A stretch of 64,000 nucleotides of DNA from Posidoniimonas corsicana. Lineage in GTDB: Bacteria; Planctomycetota; Planctomycetia; Pirellulales; Lacipirellulaceae. Below the pieces are notes generated by a model. The model searched no databases, was not told the origin of the DNA, and saw nothing but the letters and a program-made list of their open reading frames with translations. The DNA is taken from assembly GCF_007859765.1 (NCBI RefSeq), contig NZ_SIHJ01000001.1, positions 3,203,156 through 3,267,155 of the forward strand. The letters are read 5' to 3'. This document shows, one piece after another, positions 28,044 to 37,129 of the stretch. A program made the translations under genes and the position numbers. Position 1 is the first letter of the stretch, and the number at the start of each line of letters is the position of its first letter.

Positions 28044-28784
28044 ATGAACTTGCGATCTTGCCTACTGGCGCCGTGGCTTCTGGTGCTGATGTGTGGCGCG
28101 GCTTTCGGCCAGCCCGCCACAGCCGATAAGCCGGCCGTAGAAAGCGTCCGGCCGGGGATCAATGACAATTACCTGGACCCGGACCTGAATCCGGAAGAGT
28201 GGGTCAAGCGATTCGAAGTTGAGAGCCGCGAGGTGTTCCGCGCCCGGCGCCAGATCGCGAAGATCTGCCGCCTTGAGCCCGGCCAACGGGTCGCGGATAT
28301 AGGGGCCGGCACGGGGCTGTTCACGATGATCTTCGCCGAGCAGGTTGGCCCGCGGGGTCGGGTGTTCGCCGTGGACATCGTGCCAAAGTTCATTGAGCGG
28401 ATCGACCTGATCGCCAAGCGGAAGGGCCTCCTCCAGGTCGAGGCCCGGGTGGTCGGCGACCGGGATCGGCGGATGCCGATGAGCGACGTTGATTGCGTCT
28501 TTGTGTGCGATGTCTATCACCACTTCGAGTTCCCCACGATCACCAACCACGCGCTGCTGCGGCTGTTGAAGCCGGGCGGCCGATTGATCGTGGTCGACTT
28601 TGAGCGGATCGAGGGGCAAAGCCGTGAGTTCGTGCTGGGCCACGTGCGGGCCGGCAAGGCGACCTTCCGCGAGGAGATCGAGCAGGCCGGGTTCGAGTTC
28701 GTGCGGGAGCACGAACCGGCGGGCCTGGAGGAAAACTACTGCCTGGAGTTCCGCCGCCCTCCAAAGCAGGCTGACAAGCCGTAA
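28044..28784 (+). CDS. Exported class I SAM-dependent methyltransferase
   Basis: The 246-residue product opens with a Sec-type signal (MNLRSCLLAPWLLVLMCGAAFGQ) followed by a methyltransferase fold. Motif I is VADIGAGTGLF (about residues 83-93), an acidic post-II position appears in AVDIVPKF, and LLKPGGRLIVVDF is the usual strand-4/5 region. Methyltransferases are normally cytoplasmic because SAM is, so export is odd; similar signal-bearing forms do occur in planctomycetes. The methyl acceptor cannot be predicted. The ATG at 28044 is chosen because it begins the signal; an upstream GTG-like start would add eleven residues. Confidence 0.78.
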   Translation: MNLRSCLLAPWLLVLMCGAAFGQPATADKPAVESVRPGINDNYLDPDLNPEEWVKRFEVESREVFRARRQIAKICRLEPGQRVADIGAGTGLFTMIFAEQVGPRGRVFAVDIVPKFIERIDLIAKRKGLLQVEARVVGDRDRRMPMSDVDCVFVCDVYHHFEFPTITNHALLRLLKPGGRLIVVDFERIEGQSREFVLGHVRAGKATFREEIEQAGFEFVREHEPAGLEENYCLEFRRPPKQADKP

Positions 28785-29100
28785 CCTGCAATTCACGCGG
28801 CACTTGCGTCGGGCCGCGATGCGCCGCTGGCGCGGTTTACCGGTCCGGCTCCGTAACGCGGGGCCCGCTTCGCCGTACAGGTAAATAACCGCCGCCGGGC
28901 GGTAGTGGGAAACCTCCGATTACCTATAATACCGGGCTTAGCTAGCAACACTCAGACAACCGCCCCGCTCGGCGCGTCCGCCCCACCTCCGGGCGCGCCG
29001 CCGGCGATTCCTGGCTGCAGAACGCTGCGACATGGCCCGCGACCCAAGTGTGTCGCCGGCCGAGCCGGGTGAGGGAACGCCAACCAGCAGAGAACGAACG
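28785..29100. other. Intergenic region before the acyl-ligase cluster
   Basis: This 316-base stretch should hold the promoter of the acyl-activation cluster. TATAAT at 28925-28930 resembles a -10 element but has no clear -35 partner. An in-frame ATG at 29032 would extend the ligase by 23 residues; nothing else gene-like is seen. Confidence 0.4.
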
Positions 29101-31218
29101 ATGCAGCCTAGCTTGACCACCGCCGCCACGGCTGATGGGACCATGGTCACCGCGGCCCAGTCCGCCCCCAGCCTGGTGCACGCTCTGGGCGCCCTGAGCG
29201 AAGCGATCCCCACCAACATTGCGTACACGTTCCTCGTCGACGGCGAGACCGAGCAGCACATCACCTTCCGCGAACTCGACTGGCGGGCCCGCTCGATCGC
29301 GGCCAAGCTGCAGGAGCTGGGCAAGTTCGGCGACCGCGCGGCGTTGGTGTACGAGCCAGGCCTGGAGTACATCTCGGCTCTGCTGGGCTGCTTTTACGCG
29401 GGCGTGGTGGCGGTGCCTATCTACCCGCCCGACCCGATGCGGATGCAGCGGACGCTGAGCCGGCTGCACGCCATCATGGACGACGCCCAAGCGCGGTTCG
29501 TGCTGACCGGCCGCCACGAGTCCGAGCGCTTCGGCCCGGCGACCGCCGGGAGCGGCGAGTTGATCATCACCGACGACATCCCAACCGAGGACGGCGCCGA
29601 CTACCGGCAGCCCCCAATCGACGGCCAGACGCTCGCGTTCCTGCAGTACACGTCCGGCTCGACCGGCCGCCCCAAGGGGGTGATGCTGACGCACGCGAAC
29701 CTGATGTTCAACTTCGAGCACATCAAGAAGTTCGACGAACCCAACGCGGTGGCGGTGTCGTGGCTCCCAATGTACCACGACATGGGCCTCATCGGCCTGG
29801 TGCTGCAGGTCCTGCAGAGCGGGCGCCGCACGGTGCTGATGTCACCGCTTTCGTTTGTGAAGCACCCTGCGCGGTGGCTCCAGGCGATCTCGAAGTACCG
29901 CGCTTACGCCACCAGCGGCCCCAGCTTCGCCTACGACCTGTGCGTGCAGAAGATCAGCGACGAGGAGCTCGCCGAGCTCGACCTCAGCTGCTGGACCCTG
30001 GCGTGCAACGGCGCCGAACCGGTCCGGCCCGACACGCTGGAGCGGTTCGCCGAGAAGTTCGGCCCCGCCGGGTTCCGAGCACAAACCTTCTACCCCTGCT
30101 ACGGCCTAGCCGAGGCGACCCTGATTGTCAGCGGCGGCGAGAAGCAGTCCGACCCCATCGTGAGGACGTTCGACGCCCAGCTGCTCACCGAGAACCGCGT
30201 CCGCCGCGTCGCCCCGGGCGACGGCGCGCGGGAGATTGTCGGCTGCGGGACCAGCGTTGAGAACCAAGAGATCGCGATCGTCGACCCGCTGACGCTCAAG
30301 CGCTGCGGCGACGACCAAGTCGGCGAGATCTGGGTCCGCGGGCTCGGCGTGGCCCAGGGCTACTGGGGCAACTCCGAAGCGACCAAAGCTACCTTCAACG
30401 CTAGGCTGTCCGGCGACGATGACGCGGGCGACGAGGGACCGTTCCTGCGGACCGGCGACCTCGGCTTCCTGGACGAGGGCGAACTGTTCGTCACCGGGCG
30501 GTTGAAGGACCTGATCATCATCCGCGGCCGCAACCATTACCCGCAGGACCTGGAGCGGACGGTCGAGGGCTGCTGCCCGGCTCTGCGGCGCGACCACGGC
30601 GTGGCGTTCGGCGTCGACATCGACGGCGAGGAGCGGCTGGTGATTGTGCAGGGCGTGCAGCGCCCGCAGAAGCTGGACCTCGATCAGGTCATGGCCGACA
30701 TCCGCGCGTCGCTGCTCCACGAGCACGAGGCCGCCCCCTACGCCATCGTGCTCGTCAAAGGGGGAGAGATCCCCAAGACCAGCAGCGGCAAGCTGCAGCG
30801 GCGGGCGTGCAAGGAGCTGTACCTGGCGGGCGATCTGGCCGCCGCCGCCCAGTGGTGCGAGCGGGATGATCAGGCGTCCGCTGAGCGTCGAGACGCGGCC
30901 GACGCCACCCCGCCAAACGGCCGCCCGGCCGCGGGCGGCAACCGCGTCTTTAACGACGTCGAGTCGATCATCCGTGAGCTGAAGAACGGCTCGACGCCGG
31001 CCCAGATCAGCGAGCAGTCGCTCTTCTTCGCCGACCTGTCGATCGAGTCGATCGACCTGGTGATGCTCAACGAGATGGTCGAGCGTCGGTACGAGCAGCA
31101 GTTCCCCTTCTTCGACTTCATGGCGGAGCTCGGCCGGCAGAACCAGCGGGATGTCTCGATGGGCCAGTTCGTCGAGTTCATCACGGTCAACCTGCCGGAT
31201 GGCCCGTTGAACAACTAG
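29101..31218 (+). CDS. Fatty acyl-AMP ligase with C-terminal acyl-carrier domain
   Basis: This protein (705 residues from the ATG at 29101) belongs to the FAAL branch of acyl-activating enzymes. The AMP-binding motif YTSGSTGRPKG is near residue 181, FYPCYGLAEATL matches the A5 region, and RTGDLGFLDEGELFVTGRLKDLIIIRGRNHYPQDLE matches A7-A8; the 'NHYPQDIE' form is typical of FAALs. C-terminally, LSIESIDLVML places Ser650 where carrier proteins have the phosphopantetheine-bearing Ser. The enzyme should activate a fatty acid as acyl-AMP and load it on its own carrier. It begins a co-directional run with a hydrolase, an RND exporter and a desaturase. A start at 29032 is also possible. Confidence 0.9.
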   Translation: MQPSLTTAATADGTMVTAAQSAPSLVHALGALSEAIPTNIAYTFLVDGETEQHITFRELDWRARSIAAKLQELGKFGDRAALVYEPGLEYISALLGCFYAGVVAVPIYPPDPMRMQRTLSRLHAIMDDAQARFVLTGRHESERFGPATAGSGELIITDDIPTEDGADYRQPPIDGQTLAFLQYTSGSTGRPKGVMLTHANLMFNFEHIKKFDEPNAVAVSWLPMYHDMGLIGLVLQVLQSGRRTVLMSPLSFVKHPARWLQAISKYRAYATSGPSFAYDLCVQKISDEELAELDLSCWTLACNGAEPVRPDTLERFAEKFGPAGFRAQTFYPCYGLAEATLIVSGGEKQSDPIVRTFDAQLLTENRVRRVAPGDGAREIVGCGTSVENQEIAIVDPLTLKRCGDDQVGEIWVRGLGVAQGYWGNSEATKATFNARLSGDDDAGDEGPFLRTGDLGFLDEGELFVTGRLKDLIIIRGRNHYPQDLERTVEGCCPALRRDHGVAFGVDIDGEERLVIVQGVQRPQKLDLDQVMADIRASLLHEHEAAPYAIVLVKGGEIPKTSSGKLQRRACKELYLAGDLAAAAQWCERDDQASAERRDAADATPPNGRPAAGGNRVFNDVESIIRELKNGSTPAQISEQSLFFADLSIESIDLVMLNEMVERRYEQQFPFFDFMAELGRQNQRDVSMGQFVEFITVNLPDGPLNN

Positions 31219-31298
31219 ACCGACTGCCACCGCGCCGCGCGCGGCGGAGCCGCAATGGTCCCCGAAGCCCTCCCTCCCGCACACTCAGCCGCCACAGC

Positions 31299-32207
31299 AT
31301 GCCGCACACCCAGACCACCAACGCCAAGCTGTTCTACCAGCAGGTCGGGCCGGCCGGCGCGCCGGACGTGGTGCTGGTCCACGGCGTTACGGGAAACATG
31401 GCTGTGTGGATGCTGAGCGGCCTGCTGCAGAAGCTCTCGACGCAGTTCCGCGTCACCGCCTACGACATGCGTGGCCACGGCCACAGCGACACGCCCGACG
31501 CCGGCTACACCACCCGCCACATGAGCGACGACTTCGCCGCTCTGCACGAGGAGCTGGGCCTGGGCCCCGCCTACGTGCTGGGCCACAGCTACGGCGGGGC
31601 GGTAGCGTTGCACTCGGCTCTTCGGTTCCCGGACAGCGTGGAGGGGTTGGTGCTGTCCGACCCGTTCGTGCCCGCGCTGCACCACCTGCAGAAGGACCCG
31701 CGGAAGTGGAAGGGCTACCTGAAGTACAAACTCAACGCCGCCACGGCCGGCATGTACATCGGCGGCGACCTGTGGGACCTCAGCGCGATGCTCGAGCAGG
31801 CGGCCAACCTCTCGCCGCGGCGGCGGAGCATGTTCGTCAAGCGCGCCGGCCAGGGCGCGCTCGACCGCCTCGTGCGGCTGCACCCCACCACCTGCGGCAA
31901 GGACGTGGCCGACCAAGCCGGCATGGGCGAGGCCGACCTTCCAACCATCGGCTGCCCCACGGTCTGCCTGTTCGGCGAGCACTCGCCCTTCATGCCGATG
32001 GGCGAACGGCTGGCCGAGCTGCTGCCCAACGCCACGACTGACACCGTCCCCAAGGCGCAGCACTTCGGGTTTGAGGAGAACCCGGCCGAGTTCGTCGACC
32101 GCGTCGAGCGGGCGTTCTGTGGCATGGCCGGCCTGACGCCGACCGCCCCGTCCCGCCCGCTGGCCGAGGCCCGCGTCAACGTGATGACCAACTCGCAGCA
32201 GGTCTAA
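31299..32207 (+). CDS. Alpha/beta hydrolase
   Basis: The 302-residue protein has the alpha/beta hydrolase fold: oxyanion-hole HG in LVHGVTGNM, nucleophile Ser97 in GHSYGG, a likely acid in CLFGEHSPF and the catalytic His in AQHFGFEENP. Hydrolases of this type in acyl-carrier clusters often release or transfer the product. It lies 80 bases after the acyl ligase and 14 bases before the transporter. The substrate is unknown. Confidence 0.9.
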   Translation: MPHTQTTNAKLFYQQVGPAGAPDVVLVHGVTGNMAVWMLSGLLQKLSTQFRVTAYDMRGHGHSDTPDAGYTTRHMSDDFAALHEELGLGPAYVLGHSYGGAVALHSALRFPDSVEGLVLSDPFVPALHHLQKDPRKWKGYLKYKLNAATAGMYIGGDLWDLSAMLEQAANLSPRRRSMFVKRAGQGALDRLVRLHPTTCGKDVADQAGMGEADLPTIGCPTVCLFGEHSPFMPMGERLAELLPNATTDTVPKAQHFGFEENPAEFVDRVERAFCGMAGLTPTAPSRPLAEARVNVMTNSQQV

Positions 32208-32221
32208 GCAAGGAAGCAGTT

Positions 32222-34534
32222 GTGGGCAGCGGTAGAGCGAATCAGCAGCGGCTGCTCGTGACCGTGGTGGCGTCCCTCGTCGCGACGCCGTTCCTGATCA
32301 TCGGCGCCATCCGCACGATGGACAGCATGCACACCTCGGCGCTGCACTGGCTGGACCCGTCCGAGCCGGCGCGGGTCGAGTACGAACGGTTCACCGAGCA
32401 GTTCCAGAGCGGCAACACGATCCTCCTCTCGTGGCCGGGCTGCACGCTCGACGACCCGCGACTGGCCGAGCTGGAACGGACCATCGCGCACTACGCGGCG
32501 GCCGCCACGCCCGACGGACCGCTGGTTCAGCACGTTCTCTCGGGCCGCAGCCTGGTGGAGGACCTGTCGAGGCCCGAGCTGGGGCTGACTCGCGAGCAGG
32601 CAATCGCCCGTTTGCAGGGCGCGATGATCGGCCCGGACGGCGAGAGCACCTGCCTGGCCGCCGTCCTGTCGCCGCGGGGAGAGCGGCAGCGGGCCGAGTC
32701 TCACGGCTACCTGGTCGAAACTGCTAAGCAGGTTACCGGCGTTACAGACGAAGAGCTGCGGGTCGCGGGCCCGACGGTCGATGCGCTCGCGGTCGACATC
32801 GAGAGCGACCGCAGCGTTGATTACTACTCCGGCCCATCGGCGTTGGTGTCGTTCCTGGCCTGCCTGTGGTGCCTGCGTTCGCTGCGGTACTCGTTAGCGA
32901 TCCTGGCGGTAGCGGGGTTCGGCGAGCTGATGATCCTCGGCTCGCTCCACTACCTGGGCGTGACGATGGACGCGGTGCTGATCGTACTGCCGCCGCTCGT
33001 GTTCGTGCTCACGGTCTCCTCTGGCATCCACCTGGTGAACTACTACTACGACCAGGTGCGGGCCGGCGCCGGCGACGACGCCCCGCGGCGGGCGGTCCGC
33101 CAGGGCTGGGCGCCCTGCAGCATGGCCGCGCTCACCACCGCCCTGGGACTCGGCTCGCTGCTGGTCAGCCGCATCACCCCGGTCGCGACCTTCGGCAAGT
33201 TTGCCGCCGGCGGGGTCGTGATCGCGGTGCTGCTGCTGTTCTTCACCCTGCCGGGCGTGATGTCGCGGTGGCCTATCTCGCGTTCGGCGATCACCGCGGG
33301 CGAGACCACCAGTGCTCTGGTGGTTTACCTGGTGCGGATGGCCAGGGCTGTGTGCCGCCGGGCGTCGCTGATCACGGCGCTAGGGATCGGCTGCCTGATC
33401 GTTGGCGGAATGGGGCTGGCCCAGCTGCGGACATCGATCGGCGTTAATAACCTGTTCGCGCCCAACAGCCGCGTGATCCAAGACTTCGAGTGGATGGAGG
33501 ACAACGTCGCGAACCTGGTGCCGCTGGAGGTGATCGTCCGGTTCCCCCCCGACGACGGCCTGCGGATGATCGACCGCCTGACCCTGCTGATGCGGGTCGA
33601 GCAGGCCGTGCGCGAGGTCGACTCGGTCGGCGGCGTGATGTCCGCGCTTACCTTCTGCCCCCGCGTGCCGACGGCGCGCGGCAGCAACTCGATTTTCCGC
33701 CGAGCCCAGTTTAACGCCCGGCTCGAGGCCAACCGCGAAGAGCTGCTCGCGAGCCACTACCTGCACGAGGCCGACGGCGGGCAGGACTGGCGGATCAGCG
33801 CCCGGGTTTCGGGCGTGGGGCAGATCGACTACCAGGTGGTGCTGGATGAACTGCGGGGCCGCGTGGAGCCACTGCTGGACGAGTACGCCGCCGACCCCCG
33901 CCACGGGTTCCGACCCCAGACGAGCTACACGGGGACCATGCCGTTGGTGTACGGCGCTCAGCACGCCCTGCTGGAGGACATGTTCTACAGCATGCTGCTG
34001 GCGTTTGTGCTGGTGTGGCTGGTGATGAGCATGATGCTGACCGACTCCGGCGTCCGCGGCTTCGCGCGGGCCGGGGCGCTGCTCAAAGGCTTGTGGCTGG
34101 GCGTCCTGGCGATGCTGCCCAATGTGTTCCCCATTGTGGTCGTGTTCGGGCTGATGGGCTGGCTCGACTGGCCCGCCGACATCGGCTCCACGATGACCGC
34201 CTGTGTGGCGCTGGGCATAGCTGTTGACGACACGCTGCACTTCCTCGCCTGGTACCGCCGCGAAACGGCCAAGGGCGACCCGCCGCAGCTCGCCATCCGG
34301 CACTCGTTCCAGCACTGCGGCCGCGCGATGATCCAGACCACCGTGATCTGCGGTTTCGGCATGCTTGTGTTCGGGCTCAGCGGTTTCATGCCGACCAAGC
34401 GATTCTCGCTGCTGATGTTCACGCTGCTCAACGCCGCCTTGGTGGCCGACCTGGTCTTCCTGCCGGCAATCCTGGCCAGCCCGCTGGGGGGGATGTTTGC
34501 AGTCCGCAAGCGTCGGGCCGAGGGGGTTGCTTGA
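32222..34534 (+). CDS. RND/MMPL-family lipid exporter
   Basis: This 770-residue protein has the RND layout: one N-terminal helix, a large extracytoplasmic loop, a group of five or six helices (from about residue 205, FLACLWCLRSLRYSLAILAV), a second loop and a second helix group, ending near residue 760. The size and two-loop plan match MMPL/HpnN-type lipid transporters. VALGIAVDDTLHF in helix 10 contains an acidic pair typical of proton-coupled RND pumps. The GTG start at 32222 has AAGGA upstream, and the gene follows the hydrolase by 14 bases. The context suggests export of the acyl product made by the neighbours. Confidence 0.9.
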   Translation: MGSGRANQQRLLVTVVASLVATPFLIIGAIRTMDSMHTSALHWLDPSEPARVEYERFTEQFQSGNTILLSWPGCTLDDPRLAELERTIAHYAAAATPDGPLVQHVLSGRSLVEDLSRPELGLTREQAIARLQGAMIGPDGESTCLAAVLSPRGERQRAESHGYLVETAKQVTGVTDEELRVAGPTVDALAVDIESDRSVDYYSGPSALVSFLACLWCLRSLRYSLAILAVAGFGELMILGSLHYLGVTMDAVLIVLPPLVFVLTVSSGIHLVNYYYDQVRAGAGDDAPRRAVRQGWAPCSMAALTTALGLGSLLVSRITPVATFGKFAAGGVVIAVLLLFFTLPGVMSRWPISRSAITAGETTSALVVYLVRMARAVCRRASLITALGIGCLIVGGMGLAQLRTSIGVNNLFAPNSRVIQDFEWMEDNVANLVPLEVIVRFPPDDGLRMIDRLTLLMRVEQAVREVDSVGGVMSALTFCPRVPTARGSNSIFRRAQFNARLEANREELLASHYLHEADGGQDWRISARVSGVGQIDYQVVLDELRGRVEPLLDEYAADPRHGFRPQTSYTGTMPLVYGAQHALLEDMFYSMLLAFVLVWLVMSMMLTDSGVRGFARAGALLKGLWLGVLAMLPNVFPIVVVFGLMGWLDWPADIGSTMTACVALGIAVDDTLHFLAWYRRETAKGDPPQLAIRHSFQHCGRAMIQTTVICGFGMLVFGLSGFMPTKRFSLLMFTLLNAALVADLVFLPAILASPLGGMFAVRKRRAEGVA

Positions 34535-34595
34535 TGTCCGCCTGCCGGGAGCAAAGAATAACCGCTAGCAACCGCCGTCCAGCCGAGTCGACGCC

Positions 34596-35612
34596 ATGAG
34601 CATCACCACGTTCACCGAGGAAGAGTCTCGGGCCATCGCCAACCGGCGGACGGCCCTGCGGTTCCTGTTCTTCCCGCTGCAGATCGCGGCGATGGTGCTG
34701 ATCGCCCACCCCTGGCCTGGGGACCACTGGTCGGTGCAGGCGTTCTGGGTGCTGGTCACCAGCTACCTGATGTTCTGCTGGACGAGCTGCTTCCACGAGA
34801 CCGCCCACCAGACGCTATTCCTCTCGCACCGGCTCAGCGTGGCATTGGGGCGGGTGCTCGGCTGGCTGATGCTGGTCCCGTACACCGCATACCGAGAGAC
34901 CCACATCCGGCACCACGCGTACCTGAACAAACCGAGCGACTGGGAGCTGTGGCCCTACTCTGACCCGGACTCGCCGCTCTGGTTCCGGCGGGTGTTCGTC
35001 TGGCTCGATCTCTTGGCTGGCGTGTTCACCGCGCCGGTGGTCTACGCCCGGATCTTCTTCCACCGCGACTCGCCGCTCAAGCCGGACCAGCGACGCGCGG
35101 TGCGGTGGGAGTACGTGGGCATGGCGTTGTTCTGGGCGGCCATCCTGGGGTACGTCGCGTACTGCAACGCCTGGACCACCTTCCTGCTGGTCTACGTGCT
35201 GCCGTACTACTTGGCGGGCGTTTATCAGAACGGCCGTAAGCTCACAGAGCACCTTGGCATGATCAGCTACGACCCGATGCTGGGCACACGCACCGTGGTC
35301 GGCAAGAGCCTGTGGACCAAGCTCTGCACGTTCCTCAACTTTGACATCTTCGTGCACGGCCCGCACCATCGGCACCCGCGGGTCTCGCACGACCAGCTCG
35401 AGAAGCTCACCCAGGAGTACGTCGCGGCCGCCGAAGACGGGTCGCTGCCGATCTTCCGAACCTACGGCGCCGCCGTCCGCGACATGGCGCCCTGGATGGT
35501 CCGCAACCCGGGCGTCGGCGTAAACGTCGGCGCCGCCCCGCCCGGCGCCTCCCGCCGCGGCGAGGTCGACAACTTTGTGGCCGACGTCACCACCGAAGTG
35601 CTCAACGCATAA
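34596..35612 (+). CDS. Membrane fatty acid desaturase/hydroxylase
   Basis: The 338-residue enzyme has the three His boxes of membrane di-iron desaturases: HETAH (67-71), HIRHH (103-107) and HGPHH (254-258), plus an extra His near residue 219. Four or so hydrophobic segments flank them. It should introduce a double bond, triple bond or hydroxyl group into an acyl chain using O2 and electrons from a redox partner not encoded nearby. It follows the exporter by 61 bases in the acyl-activation cluster, so the substrate may be acyl-carrier-bound. Confidence 0.92.
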   Translation: MSITTFTEEESRAIANRRTALRFLFFPLQIAAMVLIAHPWPGDHWSVQAFWVLVTSYLMFCWTSCFHETAHQTLFLSHRLSVALGRVLGWLMLVPYTAYRETHIRHHAYLNKPSDWELWPYSDPDSPLWFRRVFVWLDLLAGVFTAPVVYARIFFHRDSPLKPDQRRAVRWEYVGMALFWAAILGYVAYCNAWTTFLLVYVLPYYLAGVYQNGRKLTEHLGMISYDPMLGTRTVVGKSLWTKLCTFLNFDIFVHGPHHRHPRVSHDQLEKLTQEYVAAAEDGSLPIFRTYGAAVRDMAPWMVRNPGVGVNVGAAPPGASRRGEVDNFVADVTTEVLNA

Positions 35613-35627
35613 ACACCGCAGGCGGCA

Positions 35628-36017
35628 ATGCTCAAGACCGGCATCCTCAACCCGCAGATCAACTCGCTGCTGAGCCGCGTGCGGCACACCAACACGCTGG
35701 TGATCGCCGACCGGGGCTTCCCCTACTGGCCACAGATCGAAACGGTCGATATCTCGCTGGTGGACGGGCTGCCGACCGTGCTGGACGTGCTCCGTGCAGT
35801 GCGGCCGAACTTTGTCATCGGCAAGGCGTGGATGGCGGAAGAGTTCGCATCCAGCAACGACGACGCCACCCGCGCGTCGTTCGAGCAGGCGCTCGAAGGA
35901 ATCACGATCACCCGCCAGCCCCACAACGAGTTCAAACAGCGGATCCCGCACGCCATCGGGCTGATCCGCACCGGCGACACCACGCAGTACGCCAACCTAG
36001 TGCTGGAGTCGGCCTAG
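35628..36017 (+). CDS. RbsD/FucU-family sugar mutarotase
   Basis: The 129-residue protein matches the RbsD/FucU family: MLKTGILNPQINSLLSRVRHTNTLVIADRGFP closely follows RbsD, with the catalytic-type His at position 20. These enzymes interconvert ring forms or anomers of ribose or fucose. It starts 15 bases after the desaturase stop, so it is probably co-transcribed, though a sugar role in that cluster is unexplained. It could equally serve the ribulokinase region downstream. Confidence 0.9.
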   Translation: MLKTGILNPQINSLLSRVRHTNTLVIADRGFPYWPQIETVDISLVDGLPTVLDVLRAVRPNFVIGKAWMAEEFASSNDDATRASFEQALEGITITRQPHNEFKQRIPHAIGLIRTGDTTQYANLVLESA

Positions 36018-36022
36018 GCACA

Positions 36023-36991
36023 TCAGGCGTCTGGGGCGGTCTTGCCGACGTGGATGATCGCGTCACCCTGGTGCACCAGCGGGCTGGTGGTGTGCCCGAT
36101 CACCATCCCCGCAATCGGCGAGGTCACGACCCGCTCCTCGGCCCCAAATGCGTCGGCGATCACGCCCAGCGGCTCCTTGCGGCTCACCCGCTGGCCCAGC
36201 TGAACCGACAGCCTGAGGATCCCCCCCTGCTTGGCCCGGGCCCACACGCTCTCGCGGATGAACTGCCCGGCGTAGGGTTTCAGCGGCGCCTTGCGGGACC
36301 GCATCCCGAGGTGGGCCATGACGCGCAGCACGCCGTTGACGCCGCGGCTGATGGCGTCCTCGTCGAACCGCATCGGCTCGCCGGCCTCGTACACCAGCAC
36401 CGGGATGCCCCGCTTGGTGGCCGCGTGGCGGAGGCTGCCGTCACGCGTCTGGGCGTGCATCACCACCGGCGCGCCGAACGCCTCGGCGCAGGCGCGGGTC
36501 TGCGCGTCCGACAGGTTGGCGCGGATCTGGGGCAGGTTGGTCCGGAAGTTCGACCCGGTATGCAGGTCGATGCCGAAGTGGCAATTGCTGACCACCTCGT
36601 CGAGAAACTTGTGCGCCAGCCGACTGGCGAGCGACCCGTTGGCCGACCCGGGGAACGACCGGTTCAGGTCCCGCCGGTCGGGCAGGTACCGGGACTGATC
36701 GATAAACCCGAACACGTTGACCAGCGGCGCCGCGATCAACGCCCCGGCCAGGCTGCGGGCCTTGATCCGTTCGAGCACCCGGCGGACTATCTCGACGCCG
36801 TTCAACTCATCCCCGTGGACCGCGGCGCTCACCCACATCACGGGCCCCGGCTTCGCGCCGTTGACTACCTGCAGCGGCACGGTGAGCTGGGTCCCGGTCG
36901 GCAGCCGCGAGACCTTCAGTTCCACACGCTCGGTCGCCCCGGGGGGGGTCACCACGCCGACCACGTTCAGCGGCTCGTTCTTCTTGGTCAT
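36023..36991 (-). CDS. Succinylglutamate desuccinylase/aspartoacylase family protein
   Basis: The 322-residue product matches the AstE/AspA zinc carboxypeptidase-like family. The zinc motif is AAVHGDELNG (H and E), and a further metal His is in GIDLHTGS. RDLNRSFPG supplies substrate-binding Arg residues and YEAGEP a likely catalytic Glu. The C-terminal region (SPIAGMVIGHTTSPLVHQGDAI) is a beta-sandwich typical of the family. It should deacylate or hydrolyse an N-acyl amino acid-like compound; the exact substrate is not predictable. It converges on the RbsD-like gene, with five bases between stops. Confidence 0.87.
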   Translation of the reverse strand: MTKKNEPLNVVGVVTPPGATERVELKVSRLPTGTQLTVPLQVVNGAKPGPVMWVSAAVHGDELNGVEIVRRVLERIKARSLAGALIAAPLVNVFGFIDQSRYLPDRRDLNRSFPGSANGSLASRLAHKFLDEVVSNCHFGIDLHTGSNFRTNLPQIRANLSDAQTRACAEAFGAPVVMHAQTRDGSLRHAATKRGIPVLVYEAGEPMRFDEDAISRGVNGVLRVMAHLGMRSRKAPLKPYAGQFIRESVWARAKQGGILRLSVQLGQRVSRKEPLGVIADAFGAEERVVTSPIAGMVIGHTTSPLVHQGDAIIHVGKTAPDA

Positions 36992-37129
36992 GGGGTTGGG
37001 GTCGCTCCTGACGCTTCGGGTCACGGGCGAAAGCTTAGCTAAGTTTCCCGGATTCGGCGCTAGCCGTGGGCCGGTTTCGTCATTAATCTAAATGGTTCTT
37101 ATTCTTTTCGACAGGACTCGGAGGGCGGC

